Notes: generated by a model not told the origin, from the letters alone. Shown: positions 1-6,369, numbered from the stretch's first letter. The stretch: DNA of 6,802 nucleotides from Gammaproteobacteria bacterium (GCA_030040235.1 JASHUC010000064.1:1-6802); one strand, 5' to 3'. Translations and numbers: made by a program.

Positions 1-232
1 GCAGCCGCTCGATTCGCCCGCGCATCTCCCCTGCAGCCTTGTTCGTGAACGTGACTGCGAGCACCCCCTGGGGCGAGACCCCTTCCGCCTGCACCAGCCA
101 GGCGATGCGATGGGTGAGCACGCGGGTCTTGCCGCTCCCGGCGCCTGCGAGCACGAGCATCGGCCCCGGCGGGGCGGTGACCACTTCGCGCTGCGCGTCG
201 TTGAGCGGCTCGAGGATGGGGGTCAAATCCAT
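1..232 (-). CDS. uvrD: DNA helicase II UvrD, N-terminal part (cut by window edge)
   Basis: This is the first 77 codons of a superfamily 1 3'-5' DNA helicase used in nucleotide excision repair and mismatch repair. Translation from the ATG at 232-230 shows the Q-motif region (LNDAQRE, residues 10-16), the Walker A/motif I GAGSGKT (residues 30-36) that binds ATP, and motif Ia ([12 protein letters not shown], about residues 60-71). The opening [16 protein letters not shown] resembles E. coli UvrD (MDVSYLLDSLNDKQRE) much more than Rep, whose N-terminus lacks this leader, so UvrD is preferred. The rest of the gene lies left of position 1. It follows the AI-2E-type gene by 47 bp on the same strand and may have its own promoter there. 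No Shine-Dalgarno sequence precedes the ATG. The family call is firm; UvrD against PcrA/Rep is very likely but rests on the N-terminus only. Confidence 0.93.
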   Translation of the reverse strand, partial: MDLTPILEPLNDAQREVVTAPPGPMLVLAGAGSGKTRVLTHRIAWLVQAEGVSPQGVLAVTFTNKAAGEMRGRIERL

Positions 233-243
233 GGGCCGCGGAT

Positions 244-251
244 TCTATACC
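244..251 (-). promoter_or_regulatory. candidate extended -10 promoter element for uvrD
   Basis: On the minus strand the 47-bp gap before uvrD contains TGGTATAGA, matching an extended -10 element (TG-N-TATAAT) with a mismatch only late in the hexamer. No good -35 hexamer stands 16-18 bp upstream, as is tolerated for extended -10 promoters. A start 6-7 nt downstream would fall near 237, only about 5 nt before the ATG at 232, giving a nearly leaderless mRNA. This is inferred from sequence alone. Confidence 0.4.
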
Positions 252-279
252 ACTCGCCCCGGTGCCCGGCCGCTTCAGA

Positions 280-1350
280 TCAGGCGCGCCGCCGCCTGAC
301 GACCGCATCCTCCGCGATGCGCAGCAGCGCGACGATGAGCGAGAGCAGCACCGGGCCGATCACGATCCCGAGAAAGCCGAACGTCGCGACGCCGCCGATG
401 GCCCCGATGAATACCGCGAGCGTCGGCACCGAGCCATGGCGCGCGGAGATCATCGGGCGCAGCAGCTGCTCGGCGGCGAGGATGAGGAGCGCCCACAGCG
501 CGAGAAAGATCGCCGCTCCCCAGCGGCCGATGATCGCGAGGTAGGCAATGGCGGGCACGAGCACCACGGCCGTTCCGACGGCTGGAATGAAGGCGGCAAC
601 CACCGCGAATACCCCGAGTACCACCGGCGATGGCAGGCCCGCGAACGCGAAGCCCACGCCGATGAGCGCGCCCTGGATGACGGCGGTCGCGGCCGTCCCA
701 AACACCACCGAGCGCAGCGCCACCGAAAGATCCTGCACCAGATGGGTGCGCCGCGTCTCATCGAGCGGGATGAGCCGCGTGAGGTGCTGCAGCATCTGCC
801 GTCCGTCGCGCAGCAGAAAGAAGAGCAGGAACAGCATCAGGAAGAAACCGAGGAGCGTGCCCGCAACGCCGAGCATGACGCTGCCGCTCACGGCGGCCAG
901 CGACTGCAGCGCCGAACGGGCCCCTTCGGTGAGCCATTGCTCCACCTGCTGCACGGTGACCGGCACATTCTCGCGCACCCACAGGATCAGCGGCCCGACG
1001 AGGGGGTAATGCTCGATGCGGCCGAGCAGCGCCGGAAAGGGGACCGCGGCACGTCCGCGCAGGAAGTCGATCAGATTCGCGACCTGGCGCGCAAAGATCA
1101 CGGCGAGCAGCGCGAGCGGCGCGATGATCACGAACGGCGTAAGGCACGTGAGGATGCCCGCCGAGAGACTCGGGCGGCCGCGCAGCCGGCGTGCCAGGCG
1201 CACATGCAGCGGATGCAGCAGGAATGCGAGCACCGCGGCCCACTCGAGCGCGCTCCAGAAGGGGTCGAGAATCCTGACGAGTGCGTAGCCGAGCACCACG
1301 ACACTCGCGGCGATGAATGCCCGCCGGTAAAAGGCTGAATAGTGCTCCAC
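280..1350 (-). CDS. AI-2E/PerM-family membrane transporter
   Basis: This encodes a polytopic inner-membrane protein of about 356 residues of the AI-2E transporter (PerM/YdiK/TqsA) family. Members are described as putative exporters or permeases, for instance of autoinducer-2 or ions; the substrate here cannot be read from sequence. Family signs are paired hydrophobic segments near the N-terminus, the mid-protein FFLLRDG motif after a long hydrophobic helix, the GLPSPVVLGVFAVVAAFIPA block with the P-x-V-G-T turn, and the C-terminal LRPMIS...GFLGIVIGP region. The usual family length is 340-380 aa. I chose the GTG at 1350-1348: the frame stays open to 1413, but the extra 21 residues are Ser/Arg-rich and unlike the family. 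AGGGG and GAGGA lie 10 and 2 nt upstream of this GTG. The gene starts 13 bp after gloB and is probably co-transcribed with it. Confidence 0.9.
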   Translation of the reverse strand: MEHYSAFYRRAFIAASVVVLGYALVRILDPFWSALEWAAVLAFLLHPLHVRLARRLRGRPSLSAGILTCLTPFVIIAPLALLAVIFARQVANLIDFLRGRAAVPFPALLGRIEHYPLVGPLILWVRENVPVTVQQVEQWLTEGARSALQSLAAVSGSVMLGVAGTLLGFFLMLFLLFFLLRDGRQMLQHLTRLIPLDETRRTHLVQDLSVALRSVVFGTAATAVIQGALIGVGFAFAGLPSPVVLGVFAVVAAFIPAVGTAVVLVPAIAYLAIIGRWGAAIFLALWALLILAAEQLLRPMISARHGSVPTLAVFIGAIGGVATFGFLGIVIGPVLLSLIVALLRIAEDAVVRRRRA

Positions 1351-1363
1351 GGTCCTCGAGCCC

Positions 1364-2155
1364 CTACCAGTGGTTGCGGAGCTCGCGCAGCTTGAGGAAT
1401 ACCGCGCGGGCATCCGGCCGCTCCCCGAGCTCGGGGAACGCTTCCCGCAATCGGGCGATCACCGTGGGGTTCTGCAGGCGAAAGAACGTGTTGATCCGCT
1501 TCTCTTCGCCGAGCGTCGTGACGACCATCGCGTCCGGCGCCGTGTCCCGGGTGCGCCCGAGAAGCGCGGCAGCCGCGCGGTTGTCGGGCTCCCGATCGAG
1601 CGTGAATTCGAGATTGCGGGAAAGATACTCGTGGCCGGGGTACACGCGGGTCGAGTCGGGGAGTTTGGCGAGCTGCTCGACGAAGGTCTCATAGAGCAGG
1701 TCGGGGCGCCCGCTGCTGTGGCAGTTGCCGGCGCCGGCGTTGAAGAGGGTATCGCCGCAGAAAAGCGCCGGTTGCTGGGTGTGGGCGTAGAGGCAGATGT
1801 GTGCGAGCGTATGTCCCGGGGTGTCGAGGCATTCGAGCTCGACCGTGCGTCCCACGCGAATCACGTCCCCCTTGCGCAAGCCGCGATCGACCCCGCCGAT
1901 GCGTGAGGCCGCCGCCGCGTGGGCCAGCAGGCGGGCGCCCGTCGCACCCTTAAGGCCCGCATTGCCGCCGGTATGGTCCGGGTGCTCGTGCGTGTTGAGG
2001 ATCTGAGTGATCTGCCAGGTGCGCCGCGCGGCCGCCTCCAGGCAGCGTCGCCACTCCAGCGGGTCGATCGCGAGCGCCTCGCCCGTCTCCGGACAGGCCA
2101 CCAGGTAGTGGAAGTTGCGGTAATCGTTCGCCGCCCAGACCCGTTCGACCAGCAT
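1364..2155 (-). CDS. gloB: Hydroxyacylglutathione hydrolase (glyoxalase II), metallo-beta-lactamase fold
   Basis: This 263-aa enzyme of the metallo-beta-lactamase fold probably hydrolyses S-lactoylglutathione to lactate and glutathione in cytoplasmic methylglyoxal detoxification. The metal ligands are visible: THEHPDH (residues 55-61), H115 in TPGHT, D135 in CGDTLF and H175 in YPGHEY. The C-terminal domain carries the glyoxalase II-type EEKRINTFF stretch, where family members bind glutathione with basic residues, and ends RELRNHW. Length fits the family (about 250-260). The frame is open to 2407, but the ATG at 2155-2153 is preferred because GGAGG stands 5 nt upstream and the protein begins at the first beta strand. 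The segment after GDTLF reads NAGAGNCHSSGRPDLLYETF instead of the GCGRLFEGT form of E. coli GloB, so this is a divergent subgroup and another thioester substrate is possible. It is divergent from the hypothetical gene at 2248. Confidence 0.88.
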   Translation of the reverse strand: MLVERVWAANDYRNFHYLVACPETGEALAIDPLEWRRCLEAAARRTWQITQILNTHEHPDHTGGNAGLKGATGARLLAHAAAASRIGGVDRGLRKGDVIRVGRTVELECLDTPGHTLAHICLYAHTQQPALFCGDTLFNAGAGNCHSSGRPDLLYETFVEQLAKLPDSTRVYPGHEYLSRNLEFTLDREPDNRAAAALLGRTRDTAPDAMVVTTLGEEKRINTFFRLQNPTVIARLREAFPELGERPDARAVFLKLRELRNHW

Positions 2156-2160
2156 GGCGC

Positions 2161-2165
2161 CCTCC
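2161..2165 (-). promoter_or_regulatory. ribosome binding site of gloB
   Basis: GGAGG on the minus strand sits 5 nt before the ATG at 2155. It decides the start against the upstream in-frame ATG at 2215, which has no Shine-Dalgarno sequence. Confidence 0.75.
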
Positions 2166-2205
2166 GGCTCCTGTCGCAAGCTGACAACGTACCGGGACTT
2201 GCGCT

Positions 2206-2227
2206 GGCGCGCCATAATGGGCGCGCC
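2206..2227. repeat. pair of identical 8-bp palindromes in the divergent intergenic region
   Basis: GGCGCGCC occurs at 2206-2213 and again at 2220-2227, separated by 6 bp (ATAATG). The centres are 14 bp apart. They lie in the 92-bp gap between the divergent starts of gloB (2155) and the hypothetical gene (2248), where operators are expected. In GC-rich DNA this octamer is not rare, so a regulatory role is only a possibility. I found no convincing -35/-10 pair in this gap on either strand. Confidence 0.3.
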
Positions 2228-2247
2228 GGGGCCGAGGATGGAAGACC

Positions 2248-2568
2248 ATGCATCACACGTTCTTGTACGAGCCGGGTGTGTGGACGCTTTCCGGAATGTT
2301 CTGGAGCGCAGACGGCCAGGGTATCGCCGTCGACGGCCGCACCGAGATCTCGCACGGCAAGGAGTGCTGGATGCTCGCGGGACGCATGCGTGTGCTCGCC
2401 TCACCACCGGCGGACTTCGTCAGCATCTATACCATCGAGATTCCGGGACGCGACGCGCTCGCCTCGAAATGGTCCTCGGAGAACTCGACGCTCGGCAAGC
2501 TCCGTGGTGTGTACGCCATCACCGGCCCGTGCATCCTCTCGCTGTACCGCTCCGAGCAGGGCGGATAA
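2248..2568 (+). CDS. Conserved hypothetical protein, cut by an in-frame TAA
   Basis: This open frame of 106 residues starts at ATG 2248 with GAGGA 9 nt and GGAAGA 2 nt upstream. It begins MHHTFLYEPGVWTLSG and alternates polar and hydrophobic residues in short beta-like runs with many Gly, Trp and Tyr. There is no signal peptide, membrane helix or cysteine-ligand motif, so it is probably a small soluble beta-rich cytoplasmic protein; I do not assign a function. The frame is stopped by TAA at 2566-2568, but the same frame then runs open for 36 further codons to a TGA at 2677-2679 with protein-like content. The ancestral gene was therefore probably 143 codons and lost its C-terminal quarter, unless the TAA is a sequencing error. 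It is transcribed away from gloB and towards ctaB. Confidence 0.6.
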   Translation: MHHTFLYEPGVWTLSGMFWSADGQGIAVDGRTEISHGKECWMLAGRMRVLASPPADFVSIYTIEIPGRDALASKWSSENSTLGKLRGVYAITGPCILSLYRSEQGG

Positions 2569-2679
2569 CAGGGCACGGAGCACCTCAAGCAGATCACGAG
2601 CGATCAGTACGAGGCGTACGGCGTGCTGCTGATGGGCGACCGGCGACTCTCGTCGTGGCACGTGACGCTCACCCGGTGA
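2569..2679 (+). pseudogene. in-frame 3' remainder of the hypothetical gene at 2248
   Basis: Directly after the TAA the same reading frame continues as QGTEHLKQITSDQYEAYGVL, then LMGDRRLSSWHVTLTR and a TGA at 2677-2679. The composition and the G/C-rich third codon positions match real coding sequence. No separate start with a ribosome binding site is seen, so this is best read as the C-terminal part of the upstream gene, separated by a premature stop, an assembly or sequencing error, or less likely readthrough. Its stop lies 3 bp from the stop of ctaB on the other strand. Confidence 0.6.
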
Positions 2680-2682
2680 GAG

Positions 2683-3642
2683 CTAGAGCCCGAGCGCCTG
2701 CGTCGTCGGCAGATAGTGGTCGATGAGCAGCGCGGCGAACAGCCACATGAGGTAGGTGACGGAATAGCGGAACACGCGCATCGGCAACTCCTTGCGGGAG
2801 GTCATCTTGAGCGCGAGCGCGTAGTAGAGAAAGACCGCATTCAGCACCAGGGCGGCGCCCAGATAGATGAGCCCGCTCATGCGCGTGAGGAACGGCATGA
2901 TGCTCACCACCACGAGCAGCAGCGTATAGAGAAGGACGTGAAGGCGCGTGTACTCGATGCCATGGGTCACCGGCAGCATCGGAATGCCCGCACGTGCGTA
3001 GTCATCGCGGCGATTGATGGCGAGCGCCCAGAAATGCGGCGGCGTCCACACGAAGATGATCAGGAACAAAAGCAGCGCGTTGGGGTCCACGCGGCCGGTG
3101 ACGGCCACCCAGCCGAGCACCGGGGGTGCCGCGCCGGCCGCTCCCCCGATCACGATGTTCTGCGAGGTCGCGCGCTTGAGCCAGACGGTGTACACGACCG
3201 CATAGCCGATGAGCGAGAGGAAGGTGAGCATCGCGGTGAGCGGATTGACGAGCAATGTTAGAACGCTCATCGAGACGGCCCCGAGAATCGCCGCGAAGGT
3301 CAACGCCTGCCGCTCGTTGAGCTTGCCGCGCGGCAGCGGCCTGCCTCGGGTGCGAGCCATCTGCGCGTCGATTCGCCGGTCGAGGACGTGATTGAGCGTC
3401 GCGGCGCAGGCCGAGGCGCACGCGATCCCGAGGGTGCCCCACACGAGCGCGCCGAGCGGCGGGGCCCCCGGGACGGCGAGCAACATGCCCACGACCGCGG
3501 TGAACATGATGAGCGAGACGACGCGCGGCTTCGTGAGGGCGAGATAGTGCCGCCAGACGGAGGGCGCCGCGGCCGCGAGCTCGGGCGCGCCGGCGAGCTC
3601 GACCGGATCGCGCCGCTCGATCATTCCCTGTGAGTCGCTCAT
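2683..3642 (-). CDS. ctaB: Protoheme IX farnesyltransferase (heme O synthase)
   Basis: This integral membrane UbiA-family prenyltransferase (319 aa) adds a farnesyl group from farnesyl diphosphate to the 2-vinyl side chain of heme b, giving heme O, the precursor of heme A made by CtaA next door. The first Asp-rich motif is [18 protein letters not shown] (residues 84-101), with N84, D88, D92 and R97 expected to hold the diphosphate through magnesium. The second is the [16 protein letters not shown] region (about 210-225). About nine hydrophobic segments and family-typical [11 protein letters not shown] (199-209) support the call. It begins at ATG 3642, overlapping the ctaA stop in an ATGA, so translation is coupled to ctaA; a second in-frame ATG at 3624 is less likely. 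It is the last gene of the assembly operon here: a classical sco1/senC, which often follows ctaB, is absent. It also goes by cyoE in the bo3-oxidase setting. Confidence 0.96.
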   Translation of the reverse strand: MSDSQGMIERRDPVELAGAPELAAAAPSVWRHYLALTKPRVVSLIMFTAVVGMLLAVPGAPPLGALVWGTLGIACASACAATLNHVLDRRIDAQMARTRGRPLPRGKLNERQALTFAAILGAVSMSVLTLLVNPLTAMLTFLSLIGYAVVYTVWLKRATSQNIVIGGAAGAAPPVLGWVAVTGRVDPNALLLFLIIFVWTPPHFWALAINRRDDYARAGIPMLPVTHGIEYTRLHVLLYTLLLVVVSIMPFLTRMSGLIYLGAALVLNAVFLYYALALKMTSRKELPMRVFRYSVTYLMWLFAALLIDHYLPTTQALGL

Positions 3643-4721
3643 GCTCGTGACTCGCGCGGTCCCGCGGCCGTGGCGCGGGCCGATCGCAGGCTGTGAACCA
3701 GTGCGAGCACGGCGAGCAAGGTGAGCGCCGCGCCGGCGTTGTGTGCCGTCGCGAGCGTGAGCGGAAAGCCGCGCAGCACCATCGAGATGCCGATGGAGAG
3801 CTGCGCGGCGAGGGCGACGAGCACCGCCGCGGCGGCCAGGCGGCACGGGCGAGCGGCGCGCAGCGCGCGATTGCGCAATACCGCAAGCGCCGCAGCGAGC
3901 AGCGCGCAGGCCGTCACGAATGCTCCCAGGCGGTGGGTGAAGTGGATGGCCATGCGCGCCGGATTGGCGAGCACGCCGCCCTGGTAATCGATGCGCGGCG
4001 CGTGCCACAGCACGAAGGCATCGCGAAAGTCCATGGCCGGCCACCACGATCCCTGGCAGGTCGGAAAATCCGGACAGGCGGTCGCCGCGTAGTTGCTGCT
4101 GGTCCAGCCGCCGAGCGCGATCTGCAGAGCAAGGCATGCCAGAGCGAGGAAGGCGAGGCGGCGCGCCCATCTCCCCGGGGAACGCACCGCAGCCGGCGCC
4201 TGCTCCGCATCTTCTTCGCGCAGCGAGAGCCATAGCCACCAGAGAAGCCCGAGCGTCGTCAACCCGAAGATCAAATGCAGCGTGACGATGAGCGGCTTCA
4301 GCTGCCAGGTCACGGTGAGCATTCCGAGCGCAGCTTGCACGACCACGATGCCGAACAGAGCCGCTGCGTAGCGCGATCGCGTCGCCGATTCGTGGCGCGT
4401 CGCGAGCGCGAGGGCGGTGATCAGCACGATGAGCAGGACGAGGGTGGAGGCGGCATAACGATGCATCATCTCGTGCCAGGCTTTGTCCACATCGAGCGGC
4501 GTGCCCGGCAGCACCGCGCCGTCCGCGAGGCTCTCCTCGGCACCCAGAGGCGTGAGATGCCCGTAACAGCCGGGCCAATCAGGACAGCCGAGCCCGGCGG
4601 CCGTGAGGCGCACGTAGGCCCCGAGCACCACCACCCCGAAACCGAGCAGCACTGCCGCCAGTGCCAGCTTGCGCATCCATGCCGCGGCAGGGATGGAGCG
4701 CGTCGCGAGAATCTCAGCCAA
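3639..4721 (-). CDS. ctaA: Heme A synthase (COX15/CtaA family)
   Basis: This integral membrane protein converts heme O to heme A by oxidising the C8 methyl group to formyl, supplying the aa3 oxidase. It shows the two-fold repeat of the family. Half 1 has CPDWPGC (C46, C52), HR at 87-88 and H149 in VTLHL; half 2 has CPDFPTC (C216, C222), HFTHR (H260, H263) and H327 in TAHNAG. The histidines are the predicted heme ligands, and the Cys pairs are the loop disulfides known from this class. About eight membrane helices are visible. The coordinates use the TTG at 4721, which overlaps the upstream gene by 8 bp. An ATG at 4676 (protein starting [13 protein letters not shown]) matches the usual family start and gives 345 aa. 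Neither start has a clear ribosome binding site, so the start is unsettled. The stop overlaps the ctaB start. Confidence 0.96.
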   Translation of the reverse strand: MAEILATRSIPAAAWMRKLALAAVLLGFGVVVLGAYVRLTAAGLGCPDWPGCYGHLTPLGAEESLADGAVLPGTPLDVDKAWHEMMHRYAASTLVLLIVLITALALATRHESATRSRYAAALFGIVVVQAALGMLTVTWQLKPLIVTLHLIFGLTTLGLLWWLWLSLREEDAEQAPAAVRSPGRWARRLAFLALACLALQIALGGWTSSNYAATACPDFPTCQGSWWPAMDFRDAFVLWHAPRIDYQGGVLANPARMAIHFTHRLGAFVTACALLAAALAVLRNRALRAARPCRLAAAAVLVALAAQLSIGISMVLRGFPLTLATAHNAGAALTLLAVLALVHSLRSARATAAGPRESRA

Positions 4722-5334
4722 TGTTGGACAGTCGCAGCAGTCTTTGGAGGTCTAGGACGAGACCCCGGGGATCGTGACGCGCATCGTAACGCATCATGAG
4801 GTTACCGAGCGGATCGACCACGAAGATCATCGAGTCTCGATCGCGAGCGGGAAAGGACCCGAGCAATCGCCACGCCGAGCTTGCGCTTGCGTCGAGCACG
4901 ATCAGCCCCGGATAGGCGGGCCCCAGGAATCCCACGTCGCAGCAGTTTGCAGTGGCAAGGAAGACGCGCTCCACGCGCGACATGTCGGCGTTGAGGGCGG
5001 CCCGGGTCTGGCCCATCACGTAGAGCGCGCGGCGGCACGCCGTGTCGCAACGCCCATCCCCGAGGTAGACGAGCGCCCACCGCTTTGCGAACACGTTCGC
5101 CATGCTCGGGCCATGGTCGGGCGCCGGCAGGGTCACCTCAGGAAGGGTCACCACCGGCAACAGCTCGCCGTGATTGAGGTGCTGCGCCGGGCTCCAGCCG
5201 ATGCCGTAGTAGAGCCAAACGGCGGCGCCGAGGGGCGCGAGGAAGAGCGCGGCCAGCAGCGCGATCATGCGCAGCGCACGCCCCGCAGGCGCGCCCGTAG
5301 TCGCTCCAACCTCGTGCGGCGTACCCGGGCGCAA
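4714..5334 (-). CDS. Sco-like thioredoxin-fold protein of the cytochrome oxidase assembly cluster
   Basis: The product (206 aa) has one N-terminal membrane anchor (about residues 23-44) followed by a periplasmic domain resembling SCO1/SenC. The CxxxC motif CDTAC (C96, C100) follows a beta strand (WALVYLGDGR), and a late strand and turn FVVDPLGNLMMRY precede the C-terminal helix, as in Sco proteins. By position it probably helps copper insertion or thiol redox control for subunit II or I of the oxidase. The distal His that completes copper binding in classical Sco proteins, just before the late strand, is not seen: the segment reads RDRDSMIFVVD. A Cys-Cys pair (C131-C132) is an extra feature. 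The frame begins at TTG 5334 immediately after the surf1 stop, with GAGG 8 nt upstream inside surf1; an ATG at 5268 just before the anchor is the alternative. Proteins like this sit between surf1 and ctaA in related clusters, usually annotated hypothetical. Confidence 0.82.
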   Translation of the reverse strand: MRPGTPHEVGATTGAPAGRALRMIALLAALFLAPLGAAVWLYYGIGWSPAQHLNHGELLPVVTLPEVTLPAPDHGPSMANVFAKRWALVYLGDGRCDTACRRALYVMGQTRAALNADMSRVERVFLATANCCDVGFLGPAYPGLIVLDASASSAWRLLGSFPARDRDSMIFVVDPLGNLMMRYDARHDPRGLVLDLQRLLRLSNIG

Positions 5335-6093
5335 TCAGTGCGCCTCGCCGGTCGCGGACTTCTTGACCTTCGGCGCGCTCAACATGGCCCAGATGACGAT
5401 CAGCGTCAGCGCGAACCCCCACCACTGCACGGCATAGGAGAGATTCCTGAGGGGCGACATTCCGGGGGGCTGCCAGTCCCGGACGTAGCCGAACGGGGCC
5501 TTCGGGTCGAGCAGCAGAATACGTGCGGGAAGCGGGTGATCGAGTGCCGTGGCGAGCTGCTTCATATCCGGGTAGCTGGTGACCTTGGGCCAATGACTGC
5601 CGGGCGGCGGCGGCATGCGCCCGAATGCGAGCCCTGGTGCGGGCAGCTCGTCGACCCGGCCGGTCAACGTGACCTCTCCCCGCGCGCTCAAGCCCACATC
5701 GGGCAACCGGTCCCGATAGCCGGTGAAGGGCACCCAGCCGCGGTCGACCAGCAGCTCTCGGCCGCCGGCGAGCGCAAGAGGAGTGAGCACCTCGTAACCC
5801 GCTTGCTCGCCATGGGTGCGGTTATCGAGCAGGAACTGATGCCTGGCATCGAAGCTGCCGGTCACTTCGACGTGCTGGAACCGGGCGAGTTCGGCCGGAT
5901 CGCGCGCGCCGAGCACCAGTGCCCGGTCCGCGCCGCGCGCGAAAGCGTCCCACTCGGCCTGGCGCCACAGCCCCTTCTCCCACTGCCAGCGCCCGAGGTA
6001 GACGAAGAGTACGCACAGGGCCACCGTAAGGGCGGTCATCCTTAAGGAGGGAGCGAAGATTCGTCCACCGATGCGGATACGTACCATGGGCAC
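5335..6093 (-). CDS. surf1: SURF1-family cytochrome oxidase biogenesis protein
   Basis: This inner-membrane assembly factor (252 aa, or 250 from the ATG at 6087) is thought to help insert heme a into subunit I of the oxidase. It has the SURF1 layout: an N-terminal helix (about 18-34) running into LGRWQWEK (33-40), a large periplasmic domain with LLDNRTH (88-94) and VDRGWVPFTGYRDRLPDV (116-133), and a C-terminal helix (about 219-239) starting at LSYAVQWWGFA. The His usually found just before this YAxxW segment is Asn here (N217, codon AAT at 5445-5443), although its surroundings are well conserved. The GTG at 6093 has AAGAG 8 nt upstream, while the ATG at 6087 is 14 nt from it; either is possible. 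The stop at 5335 abuts the next start. It is probably co-transcribed with the downstream assembly genes. Confidence 0.93.
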   Translation of the reverse strand: MPMVRIRIGGRIFAPSLRMTALTVALCVLFVYLGRWQWEKGLWRQAEWDAFARGADRALVLGARDPAELARFQHVEVTGSFDARHQFLLDNRTHGEQAGYEVLTPLALAGGRELLVDRGWVPFTGYRDRLPDVGLSARGEVTLTGRVDELPAPGLAFGRMPPPPGSHWPKVTSYPDMKQLATALDHPLPARILLLDPKAPFGYVRDWQPPGMSPLRNLSYAVQWWGFALTLIVIWAMLSAPKVKKSATGEAH

Positions 6094-6110
6094 AGGGGTT
6101 GCTCTTGAGC

Positions 6111-6138
6111 TTTACAATCGACTGCTGCGCGCTACGCT
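6111..6138 (+). promoter_or_regulatory. candidate promoter for the DUF2909 gene
   Basis: TTTACA (6111-6116; 5 of 6 to TTGACA) is followed after 16 bp by TACGCT (6133-6138), which keeps the first two and last bases of a -10 hexamer. Initiation 6-7 nt downstream would fall on or next to the ATG at 6145, implying a leaderless transcript. That agrees with the absence of a Shine-Dalgarno sequence. The 51-bp gap also has to hold any internal surf1 promoter on the other strand, where I see none that is convincing. Confidence 0.35.
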
Positions 6139-6144
6139 TCGAAC

Positions 6145-6369
6145 ATGCAAGCCCTCGTTCGCCTCTTCATCATCGTCGTATTGTTCGCGATCGTCGTGAG
6201 CCTCGGCTCCGCGCTATACCACCTCGCTCGCGGGCACGGGCAGGCCGATTCGCGCAAGATGGTGCGCGCACTGACGGTGCGCATCAGTCTCTCGCTGATC
6301 CTGTTCTTCCTGCTGATGGCCGCCTGGTACGTCGGCCTCATCTCACCCCACGGGGTGCAGCCGCAATAA
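6145..6369 (+). CDS. DUF2909 twin transmembrane protein
   Basis: This small inner-membrane protein of 74 residues has two hydrophobic helices (about 5-25 and 46-67) joined by a basic polar loop (HLARGHGQADSRKMVRALTVR), and ends GLISPHGVQPQ. Size, the helix-loop-helix plan and the KMVRALTVRISLS segment match the DUF2909 (twin transmembrane) family, whose function is unknown to me. Members commonly occur between the oxidase subunit III gene and surf1, which suggests a role linked to cytochrome oxidase. It runs opposite to its neighbours: divergent from surf1 (51 bp) and convergent with coxIII (112 bp). No Shine-Dalgarno sequence is visible before the ATG, which may fit a leaderless message from the promoter candidate at 6111-6138. 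Confidence 0.88.
   Translation: MQALVRLFIIVVLFAIVVSLGSALYHLARGHGQADSRKMVRALTVRISLSLILFFLLMAAWYVGLISPHGVQPQ

Noticed and set aside
262..1338. Long plus-strand open frame (358 codons), very rich in Arg, Glu and His
   Set aside because: It is antisense to the AI-2E-family gene, has a low-complexity charged composition typical of the mirror frame of a GC-rich membrane gene, and shows no recognisable domain.
1351..1413. N-terminal extension of the AI-2E-family protein to 1413
   Set aside because: The extra 21 residues are Ser/Arg/Thr-rich, overlap the end of gloB, and are not like family N-termini. A GTG at 1350 with purine-rich sequence upstream fits better.
2213..2218. CATAAT as a -10 box for the hypothetical gene
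   Set aside because: No acceptable -35 hexamer lies 16-18 bp upstream; the nearest candidates are spaced 8 or 26 bp away.
2156..2407. N-terminal extension of GloB to 2407 or to the ATG at 2215
   Set aside because: It would overlap the divergent hypothetical gene, it is Arg/Ser-rich without domain content, and the GGAGG 5 nt before the ATG at 2155 marks the start.
2668..2680. CTCACC-C-GGTGAG palindrome at the end of the hypothetical gene as a terminator
   Set aside because: As a hairpin it has only about four usable base pairs with a proper loop and no T-run, and it lies in coding sequence.
2683..4578. Minus-strand frame of 631 codons that could look like a ctaB fusion protein
   Set aside because: Only its last 319 codons are CtaB. 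The upstream part is ctaA read in the wrong frame, while the real ctaA frame has all its heme ligands.
4774..6045. Plus-strand open frame of 423 codons opposite surf1 and the Sco-like gene
   Set aside because: Both genes on the other strand are clearly recognisable. This frame is charged, domain-free and explained by GC-skewed codon positions.
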